A stretch of DNA of 64,000 nt from NCBI RefSeq assembly GCF_002086275.1, contig NZ_MVHT01000011.1:40334-104333 (forward strand), given 5' to 3'. Position 1 is the first letter of the stretch. Every line of letters starts with the position of its first letter. Origin of the DNA: Mycobacterium intermedium (GTDB lineage Bacteria; Actinomycetota; Actinomycetes; Mycobacteriales; Mycobacteriaceae). Shown here piece after piece: positions 9,411 through 19,900 of the stretch. The translations under genes and the position numbers were made by a program. Under the pieces are notes generated by a model, which had not been told where the DNA came from, searched no databases, and saw only the letters and a program-made list of their open reading frames with translations.

Positions 9411-10430
9411 CTCGTTGGTCAAGTCCGCGGCCGACAACGGGATTGGCGTCTCGTACTCGATCGGCTGTGCGGGGCCTAGCGCCGAGGTGAAGTCCGACCA
9501 GAGTCGCGCCGCGCGGACGAATCGCTGTGACATCGGCGAGCGGGAACGGTCGGTCGATTCGACGAAGTCCGTCGCCGCACGGCGAATGGCCTCGGGCCAC
9601 AGTGTGTTTCGCACCTCGGCCGCGGTCGGTTCGAAGCAGGTGCCGACGAGCTCGGCAATCGGCACATCCTCGCTGGCTGCTTCCGCGCGGGGACGCCGAT
9701 GCCACCGCGTCGAACCGTGGGTATGGGCCAGGACCAGTTCACCGGCATCGCACCCCACGGTGATGGTGTGCAGCAACCGCAGCTGACTGTCCGGGTTGCT
9801 GGCGCAGAGTTCGTTCTGGATGAGCAGATCGACGGTCACGTCGCCGAGGACGAGCCGACCGGCGGCGAAGGGGCCGTCGTCCGTTGGGTGCGGCACGGTG
9901 ATCCGGGCCGGTGTCAGCGGGCCGACGACCTTGCTGAGGATGGTGAACAGCGGGTACGCGACATGGATCGCCGACCGCGCATGGACGTAGCGAATCCGCG
10001 ATCGTTTGTCGAGAGCCTTTGCGGCCCTGATCAATTGCCGTACCGGTGCGACGCGGCTGTAGAAGTCGTTGACATCGTAGAAAACCGCATTTTTCTTGGC
10101 GACGCGCAGCAGGGACAGGATTTCGTCGGCATGTACCGGTTGCTCCTGCATGACGTGAATGCCCCGCGCCAGCAACTGCTCGCTGATCTGGACCCCATCG
10201 CCGCCGACCACGCCCGAGCGGACCACCACGAATGCGATGTCGATGCTCGGCAGGCTGTCCAGGCGGGTATACAGCGGCACACCCAGTCGATCCGCGAGCT
10301 CGGCCGACGCCGCGGACCCGGTGGAGACCAGGCCGACCAACTCGACCGGCGAACGAGGTGCCGCCAGTGCTTCGGCGTAGACCGCCCCGAAGGTCGCTCC
10401 GACGACTATCGCCCGCGGCCGCGCCGTCAC
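9345..10430 (-). CDS. Thiazolinyl imide reductase (PchG/Irp3-like)
   Basis: This reductase resembles PchG (pyochelin) and Irp3/YbtU (yersiniabactin), which reduce a carrier-bound thiazoline to thiazolidine with NADPH during NRPS assembly. The 361-residue product has a Rossmann-type start (RAIVVGATFGAVYAEAL), followed by VELVGLVSTGS and a GVPLYTRLDSLP segment. A GIHVMQEQPVHADEI block matches the Gfo/Idh-type HV.QE.P motif of this subfamily. The GTG at 10430 overlaps the upstream gene stop as GTGA, making it the last gene of the NRPS operon. Assignment is by motif and context. Confidence 0.85.
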   Translation of the reverse strand: MTARPRAIVVGATFGAVYAEALAAPRSPVELVGLVSTGSAASAELADRLGVPLYTRLDSLPSIDIAFVVVRSGVVGGDGVQISEQLLARGIHVMQEQPVHADEILSLLRVAKKNAVFYDVNDFYSRVAPVRQLIRAAKALDKRSRIRYVHARSAIHVAYPLFTILSKVVGPLTPARITVPHPTDDGPFAAGRLVLGDVTVDLLIQNELCASNPDSQLRLLHTITVGCDAGELVLAHTHGSTRWHRRPRAEAASEDVPIAELVGTCFEPTAAEVRNTLWPEAIRRAATDFVESTDRSRSPMSQRFVRAARLWSDFTSALGPAQPIEYETPIPLSAADLTNESQGTFSDDPGQIEAVNSAHNG

Positions 10431-11494
10431 AGGGCACCCTCTTCGATCGGCAATGCAGAATCGCGGCAACACGATAGCGTCGCTTGGGGAATCGCTTCGG
10501 TCACGAACTCGAGCGCGCGCGGCGGCTCATCGATGCTCCAGAATGGGTGGACCTCGGCCGGCAGGTCCGCGGCCCGCGTGGCCGCGAAGGCCGCCACCGC
10601 CCCGGTGACACGGTAGCTGTCCGGACAGCTGAACGCGGCCGTCGTCGAGCCAACGCCGTCGTGAGCGCGCGCGACGATCGCGAAATAGGGCTGGCGGCCA
10701 AACAGATCCAGTTTGGCCGCCGACCGTACCGCCTCCAGATCGGGCGATCGTTCGTCATCGATCGCCATCCGCTGCATCGCCCGGGTGCTGTGGGCGCCGT
10801 CGAACACGTTCATCCAGCAGACATTGCCAATGCCGAGATGTGCCGCCACCGCAACGGTCTCGGCGTCGAGGTGGGGGCGTGCGGTGACGGAGTCCGGAAA
10901 GCACGACGCCGGCGCCGGCTCGCATTCGTCGGGAGTGGCGCGCCGAATCACGCCGTCCCGCAACACGGCTCCCGGGTGGCTCTGGGTGTCGTGCAGACTG
11001 GCGAGATACTCGAGCACCGAGGCGGGCGTGAGTTCCTGCAATCCGCCACACCACGCGGTGACGTCCTCGATCGCGCCGGTTGCGCGTAATGCGAGCAGAC
11101 GCAGCAGCAGTCCGGAGAGACCGGGCTGCACACCCGCCTGCAGCACGACGGGAACACCCGCACCGGTCGCCGTGAGCCGGTCCATCAGCGCTTGGTCACC
11201 GCCTGGGTCGACGTAGGGCACCCCCGCGGCGACGGCGGCTTCGGCGACCTGCGCGCTGAATGTTGTTGACGGTCCGGCGCAGTTGACGACGACGTCGCAT
11301 TGTGTCGCCACGGCGGTAACGGCCGCCGCATCGGTGATGTCGATTCGGGCGACGTCGGCACCCGGGGCCACCTCGCGAAGCCGTGCCTCGTCGCGGCCGG
11401 CCAGCACGACGGACATGCCGCGCAGACGCGTCAAGACGTCGAAGCAGCCGCGTCCGACCGCTCCGGTACCGCCGAGCAGCAGCACGCCGGTCAC
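10427..11494 (-). CDS. Saccharopine dehydrogenase-like NAD(P)-binding reductase
   Basis: The 355-residue product opens with a nucleotide-binding fold VLLLGGTGAVGRGCFDVL and continues with VVNCAGPSTTFSAQVAEAAVAAGVPYVD, both hallmarks of the saccharopine dehydrogenase N-terminal domain. Position within the NRPS operon suggests a second tailoring reductase acting on the thiazoline chain. Saccharopine-dehydrogenase-like proteins are known in some other metallophore pathways, but the exact reaction here cannot be told from sequence. The GTG at 11494 overlaps the NRPS stop (GTGA), and its stop overlaps the PchG-like start. It could instead reduce a released imine or carboxyl derivative. Confidence 0.75.
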   Translation of the reverse strand: MTGVLLLGGTGAVGRGCFDVLTRLRGMSVVLAGRDEARLREVAPGADVARIDITDAAAVTAVATQCDVVVNCAGPSTTFSAQVAEAAVAAGVPYVDPGGDQALMDRLTATGAGVPVVLQAGVQPGLSGLLLRLLALRATGAIEDVTAWCGGLQELTPASVLEYLASLHDTQSHPGAVLRDGVIRRATPDECEPAPASCFPDSVTARPHLDAETVAVAAHLGIGNVCWMNVFDGAHSTRAMQRMAIDDERSPDLEAVRSAAKLDLFGRQPYFAIVARAHDGVGSTTAAFSCPDSYRVTGAVAAFAATRAADLPAEVHPFWSIDEPPRALEFVTEAIPQATLSCCRDSALPIEEGAL

Positions 11495-14400
11495 GTACCG
11501 CTGACCCAAGAGTGCACGAGCAGCTTGGCGACGGCTTCCGCGTTTTCACCGGTCAGACAATCGAAGTGGTTGCCGTCGATGGTGCTGACCGTCAACTCGC
11601 CCAGGCAGTAGTCGGACCAGAATGCGGTCATGTCTTCCTGCAGCGTTGGCAGGAAATGGATGTCGCCCCGTTGTCGCAGGAAGTGAATGTCACCCAGGAA
11701 CGGCTCGGCCGCGCCATGCACCACCGCCCGCAGGCTGTGCACGAAGATCGACCGCAGTTCGGTGAGGGATTCGACATCCCACGACTCGCCCAAAACGCCC
11801 GATTCGGCCAGCAACCGCAGGCGTGGCGCCCCGGGTTCCGCGCTGCGCTCGAGGCACGCCGCGAGCACCGGTTCGGCCTCGCCGCGCAACGCGCCGGCCG
11901 GTATCACGTCGCCGTACCGGGCCCTGGCGCGCGTGAAGGCGCCGCGGATGGCGTCGTCGTCAACCTGCAGGCCGAGGGCTTCCGGTGGTACCTGCAGGAT
12001 TTGGGCGAAACAGTAGTCGAGGATGTCGTCGTCTTCGACGTCCATCGGGACCCGGTACGAGCTGGCCACGGTCACCGTGCCGACGTCAATGCCGGACTCT
12101 TCCAGACACTTCGCGATCTCGGCTGCCAGCAGCCCGCCCATGCAGTAACCAAACAGATGAACCTTGGTGGGTGCCAAGGCCACAATCGGCGCGCTGTAGC
12201 GCGCGGCCAGTGTGGTGAACAGCCGCGCGGGTTCGACCTCGGCGTAGCCGTCGCCCGGAATCCGCTGCAGCCCATACAGGTCGGGCACCTGATCGCCCAT
12301 CCCGAGCAGCTGCGGCACCAACTGCGCATAGGGCGCCAGTCCCCCGCTACCGTCGTGCACGCACACCGCGATCTCGGTGCCGGGGGTAAAGCCTTGGCCC
12401 GCACCGAGGTACACCAGCGGCGAGCCGTCGTGGCCGGAGTTGCTCGGCCGGGACTCCGTGCCGCCGCGCACTGCCTCGGCGGCCGCGCCCAGGCTGGGAT
12501 TGGAGACCATCGCGCGTAGCAGATCATCCCAGGCCAGGCCGGAGGCTTCAGGAATTTCGCGGCGGATCCGGCCGATCGCCTGGGCCATGAGCAGCGAGTC
12601 GCCGCCGAGGGCGAAGAAGTCCGATGCGGGTGAGAAGGATTCGCTGGATGGCAGCCCGAGCACCGACGCCCAGATGTCGGCGATGCGGGACTGCATGGTG
12701 TCCAGATGTCCCTGCCACCCGGCCGCACCCGCGCCGGCCTCGCCGTCGGCCCGGGCCGCAGACCGCAGCGATTCGAGTTCGGTCGTGACCGCCGCTCGAT
12801 CGACCTTCCCGTTGGCCGTCAGCGGCAACGCGGGCAGGCAGATGAGCTGTTGCGGAACCATGTAATTCGGCAATAGCTGCCCCGCGCGTTCGATCACCTC
12901 GGTCGACCGCAACGAATGCGCGGTAGACGCGGAGTCACACCAGAACACGTGCTGGCCAAGCCACCCCAGCGGGTGCTCCGGCGGCGGAAAGCTGCACACC
13001 TCGCCGAACGGCGAACGCTGCAGGGCGCCAAGCCATTGCGCGTGGGAAAGAAACGCCGCGTTGGTCCCGGCGCGCGCATCGGTGAATCCGTGCAGACCCT
13101 CTTTGAATTCCATCGAAATCATCAGTGGGTGGTTGACGCCGGTGGCGTCGATGCAGACGAGGGATCCGCCGGGCGTCAGTAGTCGGTCCAGCATGATGAG
13201 TGTGTCGTCGATGTTGACCGCGTTGTGCAGCACGTTTGCGCAGACGATGACGTCGAAGGATTGCGGGCAGAAGCCTTGCTCCGCGGGTGAACGATTGATG
13301 TCGAACATTCGGTAGTCGATGAAGTCGTGGTCGGCGAACATTTGGCTGGCCCGGAGCAGGAAGAAGTTCGACACGTCGGTGAACGTGTACCGCACGTGGT
13401 AGGGCGCAAGCGCGGTGACGAGGTCCGCACTGGTGCCGCCGACACCGGCGCCGACCTCCAAGACCCGCAGGGGTCGTCGGGCCGTGGCCCGGCTCGCGCG
13501 AGCGGCGACACCGGACACCACCAGCCGGTTGGTATATCGACTGATCAGGTTGTCGCGGTAGGCGGCGGTCGCGGTGCCGACCGTTCCCTCGCGGAACAGC
13601 AGCCCGAGTGGGTCGACGGCACCGGCCAGCAAGCCGGGCAGGTTCTCGATGCATTCGCCCACGTAGGCCAACAGGTCGTCACCGTAGTCGACGGCGGCAC
13701 CGAGTTCGCGCACCCGCTGCCACTGGGCGGCGCAGTCTGAAAGTTCTCGATGTTCGGTCAGTTCAAGCCGGGAACCCGGCCTCATTGTGACCAGGCCCGC
13801 GTCGACGAGCGCGTCGAGCCAGCGGCGCAGCAGTCGGTGGAGCCGGCCGGGCAGCGAAAGGCGTTGGCCCAGTTCGTCTACGGTGATCGGTTCGCCCGGG
13901 CGTGCCACGGTACCCAGGGCCGCGCACATGCTTTCCAGCGCAACCGATCGGGCGGCTGCGGCGAAGCGCAGCAGCTTTTCGCCGTCGAGGTCCGCGGTCT
14001 GGTGCTGGTGCGCTTTGCCGAGGCTGCGCCGGACCGCTTCGGAGCTGCAACGGCGTTCGGATCGCTCGGTGTCGTCCGCGATGTCCGGGACGACCGCGGC
14101 CGCGATGATCCGGTCGTGCGGCGCCTGCCCGATGGCGGCGCTCATCGCGGTCCGTACCCCGGGGATCCGGCACAGTGCCGAATCGACTTCGGCCAGTTCG
14201 ATGCGGTGACCGCGGATCTTGACCTGGTTGTCACGCCGGCCGAGCAACTCGATCACACCATCGTCGGTGTATCGACCGAAATCGCCGGTGCGGTAAAGTC
14301 GCTCGCCACTGACCGGATGGTCGATGAACGCAGCGGCGGTGCGATCGGGATCACCGAGATACCCCTGCGCGAGACCCACCCCGCCGATGTGTATTTCACC

Positions 14401-16959
14401 GATCTGCCAGGGCGCCGCGGGCTCCCCGCGGTGGGTCAGAACGTGCACGCTTTGGTTGCGCATCGCGGTCCCGTACGGGACGCTGCGCTCGTATCGGCGT
14501 GCCTCCAGCGGATGACAGATCGACCAGATGGCGGCCTCGGTCGCGCCGCCGAGGCTGAGCATGGCGGCCCGCGGCGCCAACGACGCGATCTGTTTGGGTT
14601 GGGACACCGGAATCCAGTCGCCCGACAGCATGATTCGCCGCAGACTTGGCAGCGTTTCGCGATCTCCGACGTGCTCAAGCAGTAGTTGCATCTGTGCGGG
14701 CACGGAATTCCACACCGTCACGCCATGTTTCGCGATGGAGTCGGCCCATGCCCGCGGGTCGTTGCGCGCCGTTCCCGCCGCGAACACGATGGTGCCGCCG
14801 ACGGCCAGGAGCCCGAAGATGTTGTACACCGACAGATCGAACGTGTGTTGCGAGACGGCGAGTACGGAGTCGGTTGCCCGAATGTCCAGCCGATCGTTGA
14901 CGTCGTCGATGGTGTTCCAGGCGGCGCGGTGACTCACCATGACGCCCTTGGGCGTTCCGGTAGACCCCGACGTGAAGATCACATAGGCGGTGTTGTCCGG
15001 CGCCGGCGATGGCACCGCAATCGTGGTGCTGCCCGGTAGCCAGGTCGCCGGGTCGGCGAGCAATTCATCGACCCGTCCACCGGGCTCGAACAAGGCGGTC
15101 AGCGAGCATTGCTGGGTGATCTGCGCGACCCGGTGGTACGGCCACGCCACATCGAGCGGCACGTACGCCGCCCCGGCGAGCACGGTGCCCAGGATCGCCG
15201 CGACCTGACTTGGCCCCGCCGGCAGGCGAATTCCGATGTAGTCGCCAACACCGGCACCGGCGGCGGACAATTCCGCTGCTACCGCATGGGCGGCGGCGAG
15301 CAGCCCACCGTAGGTTACCGACCACTCACCGTGCCGGATCGCCACCGCATCCGGCGTCCGCGCGGCCTGTTGTAAGAACCCGGAATGAAGCAAAGCGCCG
15401 TTGGGCGGTACCGGGGTGCGTTGTGGAGCCGACACGGCGAGCAGAGGTCGGTCCCATGCCAGTGGGTCGGAGCTGAGCTTCTCCACGGCATCGCGGAAGT
15501 CGGCGAATGCGCGGTCGAGTACCTCGTCGCTGATGGCTCCGTCGCGGGTGTCCCAGTTGATCTCGCAGACACCGTCGATCTCGAACACCTGGCAGTCCAA
15601 CAGCACCTGCGGGGTTTGACTCAGTCCCCGCCCAGGTACCGGACGCAGGAAGGGTGCGCTTTGGACGTCGAAGCCGAGCGTCGACGTCAGCACCACCGGT
15701 GAGTGCTCGCCACGGTGTTCGGCGTGTTGCGCCAGCATGCGCGCCACCTCGATGCCGTCTACGCCGGCATGGTCCATGTCCTCGAAGAGGCGCCGGCCGA
15801 TCACGCCCAGGAGTTCGGCGAACCGGCGCTGCCCGCGTACATCCACTTCGAGGACGCTGGTTCCGGTGAAGTCCCCGACCAGTCGATCGACGTCCGGAAC
15901 GAAGGGATGTCGGGACATGGTTGTCAGCGTCAACAGAAAATGGTCACGGTCACCGTAGCGGCCCAGGACGCAGCTGAATGCCGTTGCGATCGCCACGCTG
16001 GCGGTGGCGCCGCGCTCGGTCGCGCGGTTGCTGAAGGCCGCGAACCGGCTGGCTGCCAACCGCATCGACCTCCGCGAGAAGGTCGGTGCGACGTCCGCCG
16101 AGCCGGCGTCGCGCCCGCGACACTCAGGCAGCAGCGGCAACGCTATCGGGGGCGGCAACTCCTCGAGCCGACCCTGCCAATAGTCCAGGTCGCGTTGCCG
16201 ACGTCGGGAACCGGCCACCGAGTTGCGCTGGCGAGTTAGGTTGAGCAGGTATTCGCGAAAGCTGAATTCCGGTGCCGGAGGTACGTATTCCGGGTCCAAC
16301 AGCGCCTGCCCGAAGTCGGTCATCACGATGAAGATGCTGACGAAGTCGGCGATCAGCAGGTCGACCGACACGTGTACCAAGGCGTCGTCCGGACCGATGG
16401 TCACCACGATGTCATACATCGGGCCTTCGCCCAGCGGATAGACGCGGTTTTTCAGTTCCTCCGTGATCCGGGCGCGGTCGCGTGAAATCTGTTCGCTGTC
16501 GGCACTTTCGAGGACCGACAGGCCATCGTCGAGATCGGTCCGGATGATCTGGTAGCCGTCAGGATCTACGACACAGCGCAACATGTCATGCGCGTCGACG
16601 ACCTTGGACCACGCCGCGCGGTACTGGGCGGCGGACGGTTTCGTCACGCTGTGGTCGACGGCGAACTCCGCATACCCGTGACAACCGACACCGCCCCAGC
16701 GAAACGCCGATGTGCGTCCGACCGAATACGCCGCCTGGACGGCGGTGAGCGGAAAGGGCTCGAACCTATCCTGCGGCGCCCGCAGCACTTGAGTTTCGCG
16801 CGTCAGCTCCGCGATGACGTCCGCTTTGGCCGCCGACAGCGCCGCTTTGAGATCGGGGCCCAAGACGCCCTGCGGCGCCCGGAAGCGCAGGTTCTCACCG
16901 TCGACCCAGAGTTGCACGCCGAGGCGGCGCACCTGGTCGATCAGCGTCGCGGCGCTCAC
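11491..16959 (-). CDS. NRPS: docking-Cy-A(Cys)-MT-T-TE, PchF/HMWP-like terminal module
   Basis: The 1822-residue terminal synthetase has these domains. A TubC-type N-terminal docking domain (about 1-55, LRRLGVQLWVDGENLRFRAP-like) comes first. A heterocyclization domain (about 65-490) has intact DxxxxDxxS as DLLIADFVS near 205. An adenylation domain has SGSTGTPKG near 665 and inferred specificity residues D-L-Y-N-M-S-L-I-W, cysteine-like. A methyltransferase (VLEVGAGVGG near 1170) is inserted before the last A motif (TANGKVDR near 1381), as in PchF. A carrier (LGGDSLL near 1453) and a thioesterase with GYCMGG near 1605 end the protein, so the nucleophile position is Cys, not Ser. ATGA overlap couples it to the upstream NRPS. 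Expected role: add and cyclize the last cysteine, methylate, and release the chain. Confidence 0.93.
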   Translation of the reverse strand: MSAATLIDQVRRLGVQLWVDGENLRFRAPQGVLGPDLKAALSAAKADVIAELTRETQVLRAPQDRFEPFPLTAVQAAYSVGRTSAFRWGGVGCHGYAEFAVDHSVTKPSAAQYRAAWSKVVDAHDMLRCVVDPDGYQIIRTDLDDGLSVLESADSEQISRDRARITEELKNRVYPLGEGPMYDIVVTIGPDDALVHVSVDLLIADFVSIFIVMTDFGQALLDPEYVPPAPEFSFREYLLNLTRQRNSVAGSRRRQRDLDYWQGRLEELPPPIALPLLPECRGRDAGSADVAPTFSRRSMRLAASRFAAFSNRATERGATASVAIATAFSCVLGRYGDRDHFLLTLTTMSRHPFVPDVDRLVGDFTGTSVLEVDVRGQRRFAELLGVIGRRLFEDMDHAGVDGIEVARMLAQHAEHRGEHSPVVLTSTLGFDVQSAPFLRPVPGRGLSQTPQVLLDCQVFEIDGVCEINWDTRDGAISDEVLDRAFADFRDAVEKLSSDPLAWDRPLLAVSAPQRTPVPPNGALLHSGFLQQAARTPDAVAIRHGEWSVTYGGLLAAAHAVAAELSAAGAGVGDYIGIRLPAGPSQVAAILGTVLAGAAYVPLDVAWPYHRVAQITQQCSLTALFEPGGRVDELLADPATWLPGSTTIAVPSPAPDNTAYVIFTSGSTGTPKGVMVSHRAAWNTIDDVNDRLDIRATDSVLAVSQHTFDLSVYNIFGLLAVGGTIVFAAGTARNDPRAWADSIAKHGVTVWNSVPAQMQLLLEHVGDRETLPSLRRIMLSGDWIPVSQPKQIASLAPRAAMLSLGGATEAAIWSICHPLEARRYERSVPYGTAMRNQSVHVLTHRGEPAAPWQIGEIHIGGVGLAQGYLGDPDRTAAAFIDHPVSGERLYRTGDFGRYTDDGVIELLGRRDNQVKIRGHRIELAEVDSALCRIPGVRTAMSAAIGQAPHDRIIAAAVVPDIADDTERSERRCSSEAVRRSLGKAHQHQTADLDGEKLLRFAAAARSVALESMCAALGTVARPGEPITVDELGQRLSLPGRLHRLLRRWLDALVDAGLVTMRPGSRLELTEHRELSDCAAQWQRVRELGAAVDYGDDLLAYVGECIENLPGLLAGAVDPLGLLFREGTVGTATAAYRDNLISRYTNRLVVSGVAARASRATARRPLRVLEVGAGVGGTSADLVTALAPYHVRYTFTDVSNFFLLRASQMFADHDFIDYRMFDINRSPAEQGFCPQSFDVIVCANVLHNAVNIDDTLIMLDRLLTPGGSLVCIDATGVNHPLMISMEFKEGLHGFTDARAGTNAAFLSHAQWLGALQRSPFGEVCSFPPPEHPLGWLGQHVFWCDSASTAHSLRSTEVIERAGQLLPNYMVPQQLICLPALPLTANGKVDRAAVTTELESLRSAARADGEAGAGAAGWQGHLDTMQSRIADIWASVLGLPSSESFSPASDFFALGGDSLLMAQAIGRIRREIPEASGLAWDDLLRAMVSNPSLGAAAEAVRGGTESRPSNSGHDGSPLVYLGAGQGFTPGTEIAVCVHDGSGGLAPYAQLVPQLLGMGDQVPDLYGLQRIPGDGYAEVEPARLFTTLAARYSAPIVALAPTKVHLFGYCMGGLLAAEIAKCLEESGIDVGTVTVASSYRVPMDVEDDDILDYCFAQILQVPPEALGLQVDDDAIRGAFTRARARYGDVIPAGALRGEAEPVLAACLERSAEPGAPRLRLLAESGVLGESWDVESLTELRSIFVHSLRAVVHGAAEPFLGDIHFLRQRGDIHFLPTLQEDMTAFWSDYCLGELTVSTIDGNHFDCLTGENAEAVAKLLVHSWVSGT

Positions 16960-19900
16960 AACACACCCTCTTCAAAGTCCGCACCGTCGGCGGCGCGCAG
17001 CTGTGCCAGCTTTTCGCTGAAGTCCCCGATCACGGGGTTCTCGAACAGCAGTCGCAACGTGGCCGCGTCCGAAACTTCGCGGCTCAATCGCTCCACCACG
17101 CTGGTCGCGGACACCGAGTCACCGCCGAGTTGAAAGAAGTTGTCGGACTTCGCCACCCGCGCCAGGCCGAGGGCCGCGGCGCAGATCGCCATGACACGCT
17201 GGGTGAGCTCGTCGTCCGTTCCGGCCTGCTCCGACGGTGCCGCGACCATGGCGTCGACCAGCTTGTCGAGGTTCCGCCGGGCGATCTCCGGTGAAATCGC
17301 CTGCGTGACAAAGTCCCACGACAAGGCCAGCGATCCGTCCCGCTCCCACATCTGGAAGTCCAGCAGCGTCTGCGGCGTTTGCGAAATGCCGTATACGAGC
17401 GCGCCGAGATCGAACGACGGCCACCGGGAGTTGTCAACCAGTCCGAGTCCACTGGTGAAGACCACCGGGAACACGGCGTTCGCCGGCCGGCCATGGTGGC
17501 GCAGGAGTTCACGCTGCAGCCAGACCGCGTCCGACGAGCGGTGGGGCAGGTCGGTGAGTAGCTGTCGCTGCACTCGACGGGCCTGCTCCCAGATCGACGC
17601 GGTCGCCTCGACACGGCACTCCAGCAGCAGCAGTGAGGTGAAATCGCCGATGACGTCGTCGATCCCGGGCACACCGGGATCCCGGTCGAACAGGGTGACG
17701 TTCACGCAGAAGTGGGCCGTCCCGGCCCACTGTGCCAGTGTTCGCGCATAGTTGGCCAGCAGGAACGCGGAGGGAGTGACTCGTTCGCTCCGGCAGGTCC
17801 GGGTGATTCTTTCCCAATCGGCCTTGGCGACAACCGCTTCCACCCGCTCGAACACCGGCTTGTCGATGTCGAGGATTTCCTGCAGCGAAACCAGCTCCGG
17901 CGCCGGCGGCAACGACGACAGGCGGGTGCGCCAGTAGGCGCGGCCCGCCGCCAGCTGGGGCAGCGCCGACTCGTCGGCATCCGGCCACAATTCCGGATGG
18001 CTGTTCACATAGTCCGCGAAAGTTGTCTGCAATGACGGCAAGTCATCGACGCTTCCACCCCGATAGAGATGGTCGAGGTGGGCGAGGGCGATCATCATGC
18101 TGGTGCCGTCCAGCATGATGTTGTCCATGCTGATCCCGACGATGGTGCGCCGGTCTTCGGCCTGAATCCCGAAGTCGATTCCGGGCCGCGTGGTGAGGTC
18201 GATGACCTGATCGCGCAGTCGAGCGCGCACGTCGTCATATTCGTGCACGACGGGCTCGAGCGGCGCGGGGTGCACGACGGCGGTGAAGCGGGCTGGCCGG
18301 GTGCCGATCTCAGTGGTCACCGTGGTGCGCAATCCGGGGTGGTGCATGATGAGTTGCCGTGCGGCCGTCTCGAACCTCGACCGGTCGAAATCCGTGGCCT
18401 CGAACTCGAAATAGCAGTGTGCCGCAACGCCGCTGAGCAGAAAGCCGCCGACCCGGCCGGCCAGATAAGCCTGTTGGACATTGGTGAGCGGAAACTCGGT
18501 GCTGCCACTCGGCCGGCTCGGCAGCGCGGCCTGCGCGGGCTCCGGTGCCGTGGGTGCCCCGGCATGCGCGGCGAGCTCACCCAGCACCGGGTAGTTGAAC
18601 AGGTCGACGAGGGCCAAATGCCCGAAGCCGGCGGCACGTAGGTCGGCATAGACCCGGGTCGCCACGATGCTGTCGCCGCCGAGCAGGAAGAAGTCGTCGG
18701 TCGCGGTGGGTGTTCGGTCATTCAGGTGCCGTTGCCAAATCTCGGCGATCGTGGCGAGCACCGACGGGTCGGCCGCGGGCGCCGACGCCGGGGCGGGCAG
18801 TGGTTGCGCGGTATCGGCGCGCCGCGTCGTTTGCGGTCGCGCGGAACGCGGTTGCCGGTAGGCGATGATGGTCACGCCGGGGCCATCCTGCGTCATCTGC
18901 GCCGGCTGCCAACGCTGATCCGCGATAAACCGCCACCACTGGTCCGCGGTGGGCAATGAATTCGTCGATACCAGGCCCGGGTTGACTATGGCCGCGCTGG
19001 CCAACGTCGCCGAGGTCACCCCGCAGACCTCGGCCACCCACAGCCAGCCGCCGTCGGCCACGGTGAGCGCACCGAGCACCGACCGCGGGTCGGGAAGCTG
19101 ATGCAGCGAGCCACAGCAGATCACCACATCCACTGCGGTGGCGGCGATCTGTTCCGGTGTCGGGATATGCCGGGTGGTGGTGGCAATATGCCTTCCCGCG
19201 GCGATCTCGGCCAGCACGGGGTTCGGCTCGAAGCACAGGTACTCGTCGACGACCGCGCCAAACATCTCGGCGAGCCGTTCCGTGATCAGCCCGGTCCGAG
19301 AGCCGATTTCGACGACGCGAAGCCGCCGGCCGAGCTGTCGCGCATGTCCGAAGACCCGCTCGCTGAGGTCGTCCAGCGCCCAGTGCAGCCGCTCGTCGGC
19401 GAGCAGCATCACCTCGGGAGACAGTTGTGGGTCGCCGACCAGGGTCTGCGGCGAGGCCGCGCCGGTGACGATGTCGGCCAACCGCCGTGCCGCCCGGGCC
19501 GTGGTGGGTTCCATTGCAGGGGCTTCCGGCAGCTGCCGCCAAAGTCGCACCAGCTCCGCATATTCGGGGCGGACCCGCTCGGCGGTGCAGAGACTTGCCG
19601 CCGCGGCAATCACTGCGCTGGCCCAGTCCCCGGTTTGTGCGACGGGCGCGACAACCTGGTCTACCTCGTTGCCCCGCCCCGCATGGCGGCGGACCGCGCG
19701 CTCGAAGTGCGCGAACGCGGCGGCCAGTGATTCGTCGGCAATGATGCCGATGGCGGTGTCCCAGCTGATCCTGGCGCCGCCCATGTCGTCCTCGACCTGA
19801 CAGTCCAGCATGACGCCGGGAGTCTGGGTCAGCGTTCGGATACTCGACAATCCGGCATCCCCAGCCGGGACAAGACCCAGTGTGCTGGTGAACACGACGG

